Shown: piece by piece, positions 1-6,437 of the stretch
How positions within the stretch are numbered: position 1 is the stretch's first letter
Layout: every line of letters begins with the position of its first letter
Source of the DNA: Oscillospiraceae bacterium
GTDB taxonomy: Bacteria; Bacillota; Clostridia; Oscillospirales; Acutalibacteraceae
Length of the DNA: 6,437 nt
Assembly: GCA_031267335.1 (NCBI GenBank)
Contig: JAIRZH010000115.1
Location: 1-6,437 of the forward strand
Direction: 5' to 3'
Notes under the pieces: generated by a model
What the model was told of the DNA's origin: nothing
What the model saw: only the letters and a program-made list of their open reading frames with translations
Database searches by the model: none
Translations under genes and position numbers: made by a program

Positions 1-5
1 TAATT

Positions 6-60
6 TAATAATCACGAATTACCATTAATTTTGGTATTATGATTTTATTATTTTATTGTC
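6..60 (+). terminator. Possible AT-rich hairpin terminator of an upstream gene
   Basis: An imperfect inverted repeat runs from 6 to 50. Bases 6-14 pair with 40-50 apart from a two-base bulge at 45-46. After a small internal loop, TACCA (20-24) pairs with TGGTA (32-36) around a seven-base loop. A T-rich stretch (TTTTATTGT) follows directly at 51-59. This shape would fit the intrinsic terminator of a + strand gene ending left of the window. The stem is mostly A-T, so it could be a chance fold in AT-rich sequence. No coding sequence is visible upstream to confirm it. Confidence 0.28.
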
Positions 61-188
61 ATCATTATGGCTACGAAGTTATGATATCAAAAGTGATTCG
101 AATAGTCTATGACATTACCTAAAATGCACTACTTAATAAATATTAGATTAGGTTCTAAAATGGGTTTTTATTTTATGAATTGAATTTT

Positions 189-217
189 TTGACGAATATT
201 AAATTTTGTAATAAACT
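189..217 (+). promoter_or_regulatory. Possible sigma-70-type promoter for atpA
   Basis: TTGACG at 189-194 matches five of six bases of the -35 consensus. A 17-base spacer leads to TAAACT at 212-217, which matches four of six bases of the -10 consensus. Transcription would start about 20 bases before the atpA start codon, just upstream of its ribosome binding site. The -10 match is modest and such hexamers arise often by chance in AT-rich DNA. Confidence 0.33.
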
Positions 218-233
218 TCATATTTTATATTCC

Positions 234-239
234 AAGGAG
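234..239 (+). promoter_or_regulatory. Ribosome binding site of atpA
   Basis: AAGGAG lies five bases before the ATG at 245. It is a strong Shine-Dalgarno match with near-ideal spacing and fixes the start of the V-type ATPase A subunit. It contrasts with polC, which has no such site. Confidence 0.85.
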
Positions 240-244
240 TTAAT

Positions 245-2014
245 ATGCACGAATTAATTTTCGGAGTTAATGGTCCAGTTGTTACGACCAAAAATTCTAA
301 AAACTTAGCAATGGCAGAAATGGTTTACGTAGGCAAAGAGAAATTAATCGGCGAAGTTATCAATATTAATAGTGATAAAACAGTTATTCAAGTCTATGAA
401 GAAACTAGCGGTTTAGCGCCTGGAGAAATTATTGTTGGTAGTAAAAAGCCAATGAGTGTTTTATTAGGCCCTGGGCTAATTGGAAATATTTTTGATGGTA
501 TTCAAAGACCATTAAAAAAAATTGAAGACATTTTAAAAAACAAAAAATCAGATTTGTCGGCTTTTTTGCCAAGAGGTTGCGCGGCAAACGCTCTTGATGA
601 AGAAAAATTTTGGGATATCGAAATAAAAGTAAAAATTGGCGATTTCTTAGAAAGCGGACGTATTTATGCAGTTTGCCAAGAAACTAGTGTAATAGAGCAT
701 AGATTGCTCGTCCCGCCAGGAATTAACGGAAGAGTAATTGAAATTGCCAAAAATGGAAAATATAGAATTGATAACACCATAGTTAAATTAGAAACTAAAG
801 ATGGACAAAAAGAATTAACACTTTGTCAAGATTGGCATATCAGAGCTGCTCGCCCTATAAAAAATCGTCTTCCGTTAAGTATTCCGCTTATTACTGGGCA
901 ACGAGTTATTGATTCACTTTTTCCAACTGCAAAAGGTGGAGCGGTTATTTTGCCAGGTGGTTTTGGAACCGGTAAAACTATGACGCAGCATCAACTAGCA
1001 AAATGGTGTGATACCGATCTTATAGTTTACGTAGGTTGTGGCGAGCGCGGTAATGAAATGACTCAAGTATTAGAAGAATTTTCTGAATTAATTGACCCAA
1101 AAACCGGTAGATCGATGTCTGAACGAACAATTTTTATTGCTAATACCTCAAATATGCCAGTTGCCGCTCGAGAAGCTTCTATTTATACAGGCATAACTTT
1201 AGCTGAATATTACCGCGATATGGGATATGATGTTGCTATGATGGCGGATTCAACTTCGAGGTGGGCCGAAGCTTTGCGAGAAATTTCAGGGCGTTTAGAA
1301 GAGATGCCCGCTGAAGAGGGATTTCCGGCGTATTTGCCGTCTAGGCTCGCTGAATTTTATGAACGCGCAAATATGTGTGAAACATTATCGGGCAATAAAG
1401 GCTCTATTACAATCATTGGGGCAGTTTCTCCACAAGGTTCTGATTTTTCAGAACCAGTTACCGAAAATACTAAGCGTTTTACACGTTGTTTTTGGGCTTT
1501 AGACAAAAGATTAGCTTACGCGAGGCATTATCCAGCAATAAATTGGAATTTAAGCTATAGTGAATATTTAGATGATCTTGATAAATGGTATTCTGAAAAT
1601 GTAAGTGAAAAATTTTTAAAATATCGAAACAAAATAATATTTATTTTGCGTGAAGAAGAACGATTAATGGAAATAGTTCGTTTGACCGGAGAAGACGTTT
1701 TGCCTGATGATCAAAGGCTTATTATAGAAACTGCGACTCTTATCCGTAATGGATTTTTGCAACAAAATGCTTTTCATAAAGAAGACACTTTTGTTCCGTT
1801 AAAAAAGCAAGAATATATGATGCGAATAATACTTCATTTAAATAAAAAAGTAAGAAATTTAATTGCAGCTTCGATACCAATTTCTAAAGTAATTGAATCT
1901 GGTTTATTTTTTGATTTAATGAAGATAAAATACGAAATACCAAATGATAAATTAGAAATGTTCGAAGATTATATTTTAGAAATCGATAGAAAAATCGAAA
2001 ATTTGATATCTTAG
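245..2014 (+). CDS. atpA: V-type ATPase/ATP synthase catalytic subunit A
   Basis: This 589-residue protein is the catalytic subunit of the soluble V1/A1 head. Together with subunit B it forms the A3B3 ring that hydrolyses or makes ATP, coupled to H+ or Na+ movement through the membrane rotor. The order is an N-terminal beta-barrel with the GVNGPVV motif (about 7-75), the A-specific insert typical of this subunit (about 115-190), the nucleotide-binding domain and a helical C-terminus. Walker A is GGFGTGKT at 238-245 (K244). GCGERGNE contains the expected catalytic glutamate, E267. Walker B and its neighbour are MMADSTSRWAEALRE, with D335. SPQGSDFSEP begins at 395. The length matches the family (about 580-600), so the gene looks intact and active. 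The start is set by AAGGAG five bases upstream; the stop is TAG. The usual partner genes (B, D, E, C, I, K) are absent on both sides: 244 non-coding bases lie upstream and polC lies downstream. The A-specific insert and GERGNE context rule out F-type alpha/beta and secretion ATPases. Confidence 0.97.
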   Translation: MHELIFGVNGPVVTTKNSKNLAMAEMVYVGKEKLIGEVININSDKTVIQVYEETSGLAPGEIIVGSKKPMSVLLGPGLIGNIFDGIQRPLKKIEDILKNKKSDLSAFLPRGCAANALDEEKFWDIEIKVKIGDFLESGRIYAVCQETSVIEHRLLVPPGINGRVIEIAKNGKYRIDNTIVKLETKDGQKELTLCQDWHIRAARPIKNRLPLSIPLITGQRVIDSLFPTAKGGAVILPGGFGTGKTMTQHQLAKWCDTDLIVYVGCGERGNEMTQVLEEFSELIDPKTGRSMSERTIFIANTSNMPVAAREASIYTGITLAEYYRDMGYDVAMMADSTSRWAEALREISGRLEEMPAEEGFPAYLPSRLAEFYERANMCETLSGNKGSITIIGAVSPQGSDFSEPVTENTKRFTRCFWALDKRLAYARHYPAINWNLSYSEYLDDLDKWYSENVSEKFLKYRNKIIFILREEERLMEIVRLTGEDVLPDDQRLIIETATLIRNGFLQQNAFHKEDTFVPLKKQEYMMRIILHLNKKVRNLIAASIPISKVIESGLFFDLMKIKYEIPNDKLEMFEDYILEIDRKIENLIS

Positions 2015-2193
2015 AGCTTGTTTGATATTTTTGAAACAGTATATATTTTAGTTAAAATTTTCAAAATTATGCATTGTTTGTTAGTTAAGTACGTCATAAT
2101 ATTTTTACTTATGCTTTAAATTTTAAGAATTTACTATAAAGTCTGTACTGCTTAAAGGTATTAAACTGACTTTTAAAATACGCGAGCGGATTT
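2015..2193. other. Intergenic gap between atpA and polC
   Basis: This stretch of 179 AT-rich bases holds no gene that I can support; in particular no V-type subunit B or D gene follows atpA. Weak signals only: ATATC (2006-2010, inside the end of atpA) can pair with GATAT (2024-2028), followed by a short T run, which would make a poor atpA terminator. TATAAA at 2135-2140 (five of six bases of a -10 box) and CATAAT at 2095-2100 could serve a polC promoter, but neither has a convincing -35 partner at normal spacing. AAAGG at 2154-2158 looks like a Shine-Dalgarno core but is too far from the polC start and leads to no useful reading frame. Confidence 0.5.
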
Positions 2194-5100
2194 ATGAATA
2201 AATTTAGTGATTTTTTAAATAAAATTTTGCCTGAAAATGGGTTTATTTCAGGTGAAATTCAAAGTGCTGTAATTAAATCTTTAGAAACCAATAAATTAGA
2301 AAAAAAAATAAGTGTTGGTTTGATTTTCGAAAACAAAATTTCAGAAGATGAAATTAAAAAAGTCGAAGATGAATTGCAAAAAAAATTAGAAATTAATAGT
2401 TTTAAAATCAGTGACTTGAGTAATTTTAAAAAAAAAGAATCTAGTGAATTTTCAGAAATTGAAATCAGAAAAGATAAATTTTTGATTCCTCAACCGATAT
2501 TTGAAAATGCAGAAATAATTTACGGGCAAAAAATCAATGGACCAGTTATTAGTATAAAAGACATTGTAAATGCAGGAAATTTTTGCATTTGGGGTGATAT
2601 TTTTGACTTTGAAGAACGTACAACAAAAATTGGTTTGGTTAATGCGGTTAGAATTACCGATTATACAAATTCAATAACTATTAAAATATATAAAAAAAAT
2701 AGTTTTACACAACTTTATGAAAAAATTAAAAATTTAAAAAAAGGCGATTCTATTTTAGTAGAAGGCCGGATTTTGTATGAAGAATTTGAAAAAGAATTGA
2801 TTATGTCCCCAAGATTTATAAATAAAATTAAAAAAGTAAAAATTATCGATTGTGCACCGCAAAAACGTGTTGAACTTCATTTACATACTTGTATGTCAGC
2901 TATGGATGGCATCCCGCCGATAGAAAAATTCTTGCAACGCGCAACAGATTGGGGCCACACTGCTATGGCGATAACCGATCATGGAGTAGTTCAAGCTTTC
3001 CCGGATGCAGCAAATGCAGTTAAAAAAATGCAAGAAATAGGCAAGAAATTTAAATTAATTTATGGAATTGAAAATTATTTTGTAAATGATTCTGAAAATG
3101 TAAACGCAGCGGCCAATGATGCGGAAGTCAATCAACTTTTTATATGCTTCGACTTAGAAACTACAGGCCTTAATGCTTTAAATGATAGAATAATAGAAAT
3201 TGGAGCTGTTAAGATAAAAGACAAAATAGTCGGGGAAAAATTTGAAAGCTTTATTAATAATAATATAGATATCCCTACAAAAATTACACAACTTACCGGA
3301 ATAACTAAAGAAATGGTTTGTAATGCTCCTGGCGAACGTGAAGTAATAGAAAAATTCGTTGAATTTTGTGGCGATTCTCCAATTTTAGTAGCCCATAATG
3401 CGGTTTTTGATGTTTCGTTTTTAAAATCCGCGTTAGCAAGATTAAATATTAATTTTAGTTTTAATATGATTGATACAATTCCACTTTGTAGGTCCCAAAT
3501 TAGTGTAATTAAAAATTATAAATTAGATACTGTGGCTTCATATTTCGATTTATCAGATTTTGAACATCACAGAGCCTGCGATGACGCTAATATTCTTTCT
3601 ATGATTTTTTTAAAATTAATCGAACATGCGCAAAAGAAAAATAATAGCAATCGAATTGGTGATCTTTTTGCCGAAAATGATGTAAAAAAGGGTATATCTT
3701 ATCATCAAACAATTTTGGTTAAAGATCAAGTTGGACTTAAAAATCTTTATAAACTAGTATCAAAATCACATTTAGATTATTTTTATAAACGTCCACGTAT
3801 TTTAAAATCCGAGCTCATTAAATATCGAAAAGGGTTACTTGTCGGGAGTGCTTGTGAATCTGGGGAATTATTTAATGCCATTGTTATGGGTAGATCTAAG
3901 CAAGATTTACTAAAAATTGCAAAATTTTATGATTTTTTAGAAATTCAACCAATAGGCAATAATGAATTTATGGTTCGTGAAGGTAAAATTTCTGGTGGGG
4001 AAGAACAACTTCGTGAATTTAATAGAAAAGTCGTTTCAATAGGCGAAGAACTTAATATTCCAGTTGTTGCAACAGGCGATGTACATTTTCTTGATCCACA
4101 AGATTCTGAATTTCGCAAAGTTTTAATGCTTTTTCAAGGTTTCAAAGATGGTTTAAATCAAGCGCCTTTATATTTAAAAACTACAGCTGAAATGCTTAAA
4201 GAATTTGAATATTTAGGAAAAGAAAAAGCGTTCGAAGTAGTAGTGACAAACACAAATAAAATTGCAGATATTATCGAAAACGTTTTACCAATCCCTAAAG
4301 GTGTATATCCGCCAAAAATCGAAGGAGCAGAAGAAAATTTAGTTAAGATTGCACACGAAAATACCCATAATACATACGGCGAGGTATTGCCTGAAATCGT
4401 TAAAAAAAGACTTGAAAAAGAATTAAATTCTATAACAAAGAATAACTATTCGGTTTTATATATGGTAGCGCAAAAATTAGTTGAAAAATCTGAGCAAGAA
4501 GGATATTTAGTTGGTTCCCGGGGTTCGGTAGGATCTTCTTTCGTAGCAACAATGGCAGGAATTTCAGAAGTTAATCCATTGCCGCCGCATTATGTTTGTA
4601 AAATTTGTAAAAATAGTGAGTTTATAACTGATGGAAGTTTAGGGTCTGGCTTTGATTTGCCTGAAAAAAAATGCCCAAAATGTGAAAATTTTTATCATAG
4701 AGATGGGCATAATATTCCATTTGAAACTTTTTTAGGGTTCGAAGGTGAAAAAACTCCTGATATAGATTTAAATTTTTCAGGTGAATATCAAGCTAGAGCG
4801 CACAAATACACAGAAGAGATTTTTGGCAAAAAAAATGTTTTTAAAGCCGGAACAATTAGCACGATTGCTCAAAGGTCAGGCCTTGGATTCGTTAAAAAAG
4901 CAATGGAAGAAAACGACTTTAAATGGAACCGTGCCGAACAAATGCGTCTAGCACTTGGCTGTACTGGTGTTAGACGTACAACCGGTCAGCACCCGGGTGG
5001 CATGGTGATTGTTCCTGACGGAATGGAAATTTATGATTTTTGTCCAGTACAACATCCGGCAAACGATCAAAATTCAGATAATATCACTACACATTTTGAT

Positions 5101-6186
5101 TTTCATTCAATTCATGACACAATTTGTAAGCTTGATGAACTTGGCCATGATGTTCCAACAATATATAAATATCTTGGTAATTATTCTGGTATTCCGGTTA
5201 CGCAAGTAGATATGAGTGATAAAAAAGTGATGTCGCTTTTTCGTTCAACAAAAGAACTTGGCATTAGCGCTTCTGCAATTGATTGCAAAGTTGGCACTCT
5301 TGGTTTACCAGAAGTTGGTACTTTTTTTGTTAGACAAATGCTCGAAGAAGCTCGCCCGAAAACCTTTGCAGATTTAATACAGATTTCAGGTTTGTCGCAC
5401 GGAACTGACGTATGGAATGGCAATGCTAGAGAATTAATTAAAAATGGCATTTGCACGATTTCAGAAGTTATTGGAACCAGAGATAATATTATGACATTTT
5501 TAATTTTAAAAGGGGTCCCCAAAAAATATGCTTTTGAAATTACTGAAATAATAAGAAAAGGCAAAGCTTCGACTAATCTGACTACTGAACATATCAACAT
5601 GATGAAAGAATGTGGAGTACCAGATTGGTACATAAATTCTGCTATAAAAATTAAATATATGTTCCCAAAAGCTCACGCAACAGCGTATATGATTTCAGCG
5701 CTAAAATTAGGTTGGTATAAAATTCATAAGCCGATTGAATATTATGCAGCTTATTTTACTGTTCGCGGAGAAGATATAGAACATAAAGTTGCAGTTATGA
5801 AACAACTTGATTTATATAAATATATTAAAAAAATTCAAGAAAAAGGCAGAGAAGCTACTTTGAGAGAACAGATTTCAATACCGTCGCTTCAACTTTTAAA
5901 CGAAGCTATGGCACGCGGCATAGAATTTTTACCTGTTGATATTTATGAATCAGAAATCAAAGCTTTTTATATTTCTAATGGCAAAATTCGTTTACCATTG
6001 GTTTCGGTTGCGGGGCTTGGCGAAACGGCAGCAGAAGGTATAGTTAATGCACGAAAAAAAGGTAGATTTATTTCAATTTCTGACCTACGCGATCGCGCCA
6101 GAATTACTAAAGCGGTTATTGAATCTCTCCGTGGCTCTGGAATTTTAAATGGAATGCAAGAAAGTAATCAGATGTCATTTTTTTAG
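2194..6186 (+). CDS. polC: DNA polymerase III alpha subunit, PolC type
   Basis: This 1330-residue protein is the replicative polymerase of low-GC Gram-positive-type bacteria, with a built-in proofreading exonuclease. The order is a short N-terminal domain (1 to about 80), an OB-fold domain (about 110-215), and a PHP domain starting at HLHT (229-232) that is split by a DEDDh 3'-5' exonuclease (about 316-475). The palm, fingers and a helix-hairpin-helix C-terminal part follow. Exonuclease residues are D320, E322, D406, H459 and D464. A four-cysteine zinc site uses C802, C805, C827 and C830. The polymerase aspartates are D856 and D858 in PDIDLNFSGEYQ and D981 in KLDELGHD. GSRGSVGSS (774-782), TTGQHPGG (929-936) and KIKYMFPKAHATAY (1152-1165) are family signatures. 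The last residues, QMSFF (1326-1330), are a sliding-clamp binding motif. B. subtilis PolC has about 1437 residues; the shortfall lies before the OB domain. An in-frame TGA at 2167 and no other start codon before 2194 fix the earliest start. The SD is weak (GAGCGGA, 2184-2190). The stop is TAG. Confidence 0.98.
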   Translation: MNKFSDFLNKILPENGFISGEIQSAVIKSLETNKLEKKISVGLIFENKISEDEIKKVEDELQKKLEINSFKISDLSNFKKKESSEFSEIEIRKDKFLIPQPIFENAEIIYGQKINGPVISIKDIVNAGNFCIWGDIFDFEERTTKIGLVNAVRITDYTNSITIKIYKKNSFTQLYEKIKNLKKGDSILVEGRILYEEFEKELIMSPRFINKIKKVKIIDCAPQKRVELHLHTCMSAMDGIPPIEKFLQRATDWGHTAMAITDHGVVQAFPDAANAVKKMQEIGKKFKLIYGIENYFVNDSENVNAAANDAEVNQLFICFDLETTGLNALNDRIIEIGAVKIKDKIVGEKFESFINNNIDIPTKITQLTGITKEMVCNAPGEREVIEKFVEFCGDSPILVAHNAVFDVSFLKSALARLNINFSFNMIDTIPLCRSQISVIKNYKLDTVASYFDLSDFEHHRACDDANILSMIFLKLIEHAQKKNNSNRIGDLFAENDVKKGISYHQTILVKDQVGLKNLYKLVSKSHLDYFYKRPRILKSELIKYRKGLLVGSACESGELFNAIVMGRSKQDLLKIAKFYDFLEIQPIGNNEFMVREGKISGGEEQLREFNRKVVSIGEELNIPVVATGDVHFLDPQDSEFRKVLMLFQGFKDGLNQAPLYLKTTAEMLKEFEYLGKEKAFEVVVTNTNKIADIIENVLPIPKGVYPPKIEGAEENLVKIAHENTHNTYGEVLPEIVKKRLEKELNSITKNNYSVLYMVAQKLVEKSEQEGYLVGSRGSVGSSFVATMAGISEVNPLPPHYVCKICKNSEFITDGSLGSGFDLPEKKCPKCENFYHRDGHNIPFETFLGFEGEKTPDIDLNFSGEYQARAHKYTEEIFGKKNVFKAGTISTIAQRSGLGFVKKAMEENDFKWNRAEQMRLALGCTGVRRTTGQHPGGMVIVPDGMEIYDFCPVQHPANDQNSDNITTHFDFHSIHDTICKLDELGHDVPTIYKYLGNYSGIPVTQVDMSDKKVMSLFRSTKELGISASAIDCKVGTLGLPEVGTFFVRQMLEEARPKTFADLIQISGLSHGTDVWNGNARELIKNGICTISEVIGTRDNIMTFLILKGVPKKYAFEITEIIRKGKASTNLTTEHINMMKECGVPDWYINSAIKIKYMFPKAHATAYMISALKLGWYKIHKPIEYYAAYFTVRGEDIEHKVAVMKQLDLYKYIKKIQEKGREATLREQISIPSLQLLNEAMARGIEFLPVDIYESEIKAFYISNGKIRLPLVSVAGLGETAAEGIVNARKKGRFISISDLRDRARITKAVIESLRGSGILNGMQESNQMSFF

Positions 6187-6187
6187 T

Positions 6188-6237
6188 TTTCATGTGTTAG
6201 AATCTGCTTAATATCTCTTTTTCGTGAAATTTTTTTT
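6188..6237 (+). terminator. Probable intrinsic terminator of polC
   Basis: TTTCATG at 6188-6194, starting one base after the polC stop codon, can pair with CGTGAAA at 6223-6229 (seven pairs, one of them G-U). A run of eight T (6230-6237) follows immediately. The position right after the stop and the T run favour a terminator. The 28-base loop is longer than usual and the stem is weak, so the call is moderate. Confidence 0.4.
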
Positions 6238-6272
6238 ATATACTTTTTACATTAGACTTGTCTATCAATAAA

Positions 6273-6291
6273 AAAAGTTAAACTAACTTTT
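6273..6291. terminator. AT-rich hairpin, possible back-up or bidirectional terminator
   Basis: AAAAGTTA (6273-6280) and TAACTTTT (6284-6291) form a perfect eight-pair stem around a three-base loop. It is preceded by further A (a run of seven, 6270-6276, partly in the stem) and followed by TATTAATG. The A-rich left and T-rich right sides could serve as a weak terminator on either strand. With only one G-C pair the stem is unstable, and it may be a chance palindrome. Confidence 0.3.
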
Positions 6292-6318
6292 ATTAATGTT
6301 TCTTTAATACTAGAAATT

Positions 6319-6402
6319 ATTTTATGTCTGTTACATCTAGGTAAGCTTAAGTGCTTATCTAATGCCTAATTTTATGTCCACCACATCTAGGTAAGCTTAA
6401 GT
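6319..6402. repeat. Two direct repeat copies with 50-base period
   Basis: Bases 6319-6352 and 6369-6402 match at 30 of 34 positions with no gaps, exactly 50 bases apart. The last 20 bases of each (6333-6352 and 6383-6402) are identical and contain AAGCTT and CTTAAG palindromes. The four differences are contiguous (TGTT at 6329-6332 against CACC at 6379-6382) and all are transitions. Similarity fades but persists to the right of each core, so the full unit may be about 50 bases. A partial third copy may begin near 6422 but is too short to judge. The function is unknown. In copy 1, 6338-6346 can pair with 6353-6361. In copy 2, 6391-6398 can pair with 6411-6419 with one bulge. Confidence 0.8.
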
Positions 6403-6437
6403 TCTTTTCAAAGCCTTACTCTTTGTACCCATTTCTT

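Noticed and set aside
117..153. Inverted repeat ACCTAA / TTAGGT upstream of atpA as an operator or riboswitch
   Set aside because: The arms are only six bases long with a 25-base loop in AT-rich DNA, and no known riboswitch pattern is visible.
245..2014. F-type ATP synthase alpha/beta subunit or type III secretion ATPase
   Set aside because: The length, the A-specific insert (about 115-190) and the GCGERGNE and SPQGSDFSEP contexts are those of V-type subunit A.
5009..5209. Open frame of 66 codons on the + strand inside polC
   Set aside because: It lies wholly within the strongly conserved polymerase region of polC in another frame, has no ribosome binding site and resembles nothing.
5181..5633. 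Open frame of 150 codons on the - strand inside polC
   Set aside because: It is antisense to conserved PolC motifs and its length is explained by constraint on the coding strand; it shows no recognisable domain.
245..6186. Mycoplasma-type genetic code (TGA as tryptophan)
   Set aside because: Both long genes read through without any in-frame TGA and use TGG for tryptophan, including at conserved positions.
6324..6394. Matching six-codon mini reading frames in the two repeat copies (MSVTSR at 6324-6344, MSTTSR at 6374-6394)
   Set aside because: Both follow automatically from the duplicated sequence, have no ribosome binding site and are too short to claim as genes.
6319..6402. Start of a CRISPR array
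   Set aside because: Only two copies are seen. Similarity partly continues between the cores, so there are no unique spacers, and no cas gene is nearby.

Overview
The window is AT-rich by eye and carries two long genes on the + strand, separated and flanked by short AT-rich non-coding stretches. They are the catalytic A subunit of a V-type (V/A-type) ATPase (245-2014) and a PolC-type replicative DNA polymerase III alpha subunit (2194-6186). PolC is typical of low-GC Bacillota and relatives (Clostridia, Mollicutes-like groups) and also of Fusobacteria and Thermotogae. A bacterial V-type ATPase fits the same anaerobic or fermentative groups. I therefore infer a low-GC, probably anaerobic bacterium from the Bacillota/Fusobacteria range and cannot place it further. 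Neither gene has an in-frame TGA and tryptophan is written TGG, so the standard bacterial code applies and a TGA=Trp code is very unlikely.

Layout: 1-244 is a non-coding leader with a terminator-like hairpin near its left edge, a possible promoter and a good Shine-Dalgarno (SD) sequence just before atpA. 245-2014 is atpA. 2015-2193 is a 179-base gap with only weak promoter-like and hairpin signals. 2194-6186 is polC. 6187-6437 is non-coding and holds a probable polC terminator, an AT-rich hairpin and a striking direct repeat of 50-base period that may continue past the window.

The two genes have no direct functional link: one serves ion-coupled ATP hydrolysis or synthesis at the membrane, the other chromosome replication. 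They share a strand, but the gap and the lack of any obvious shared signal argue against a tight operon.

This is mainly housekeeping sequence and I see no convincing new biological system. The points most worth a second look are the A subunit standing without its usual partner genes, a PolC that appears to lack about 100 residues before its OB domain, and the 50-base repeat after polC.
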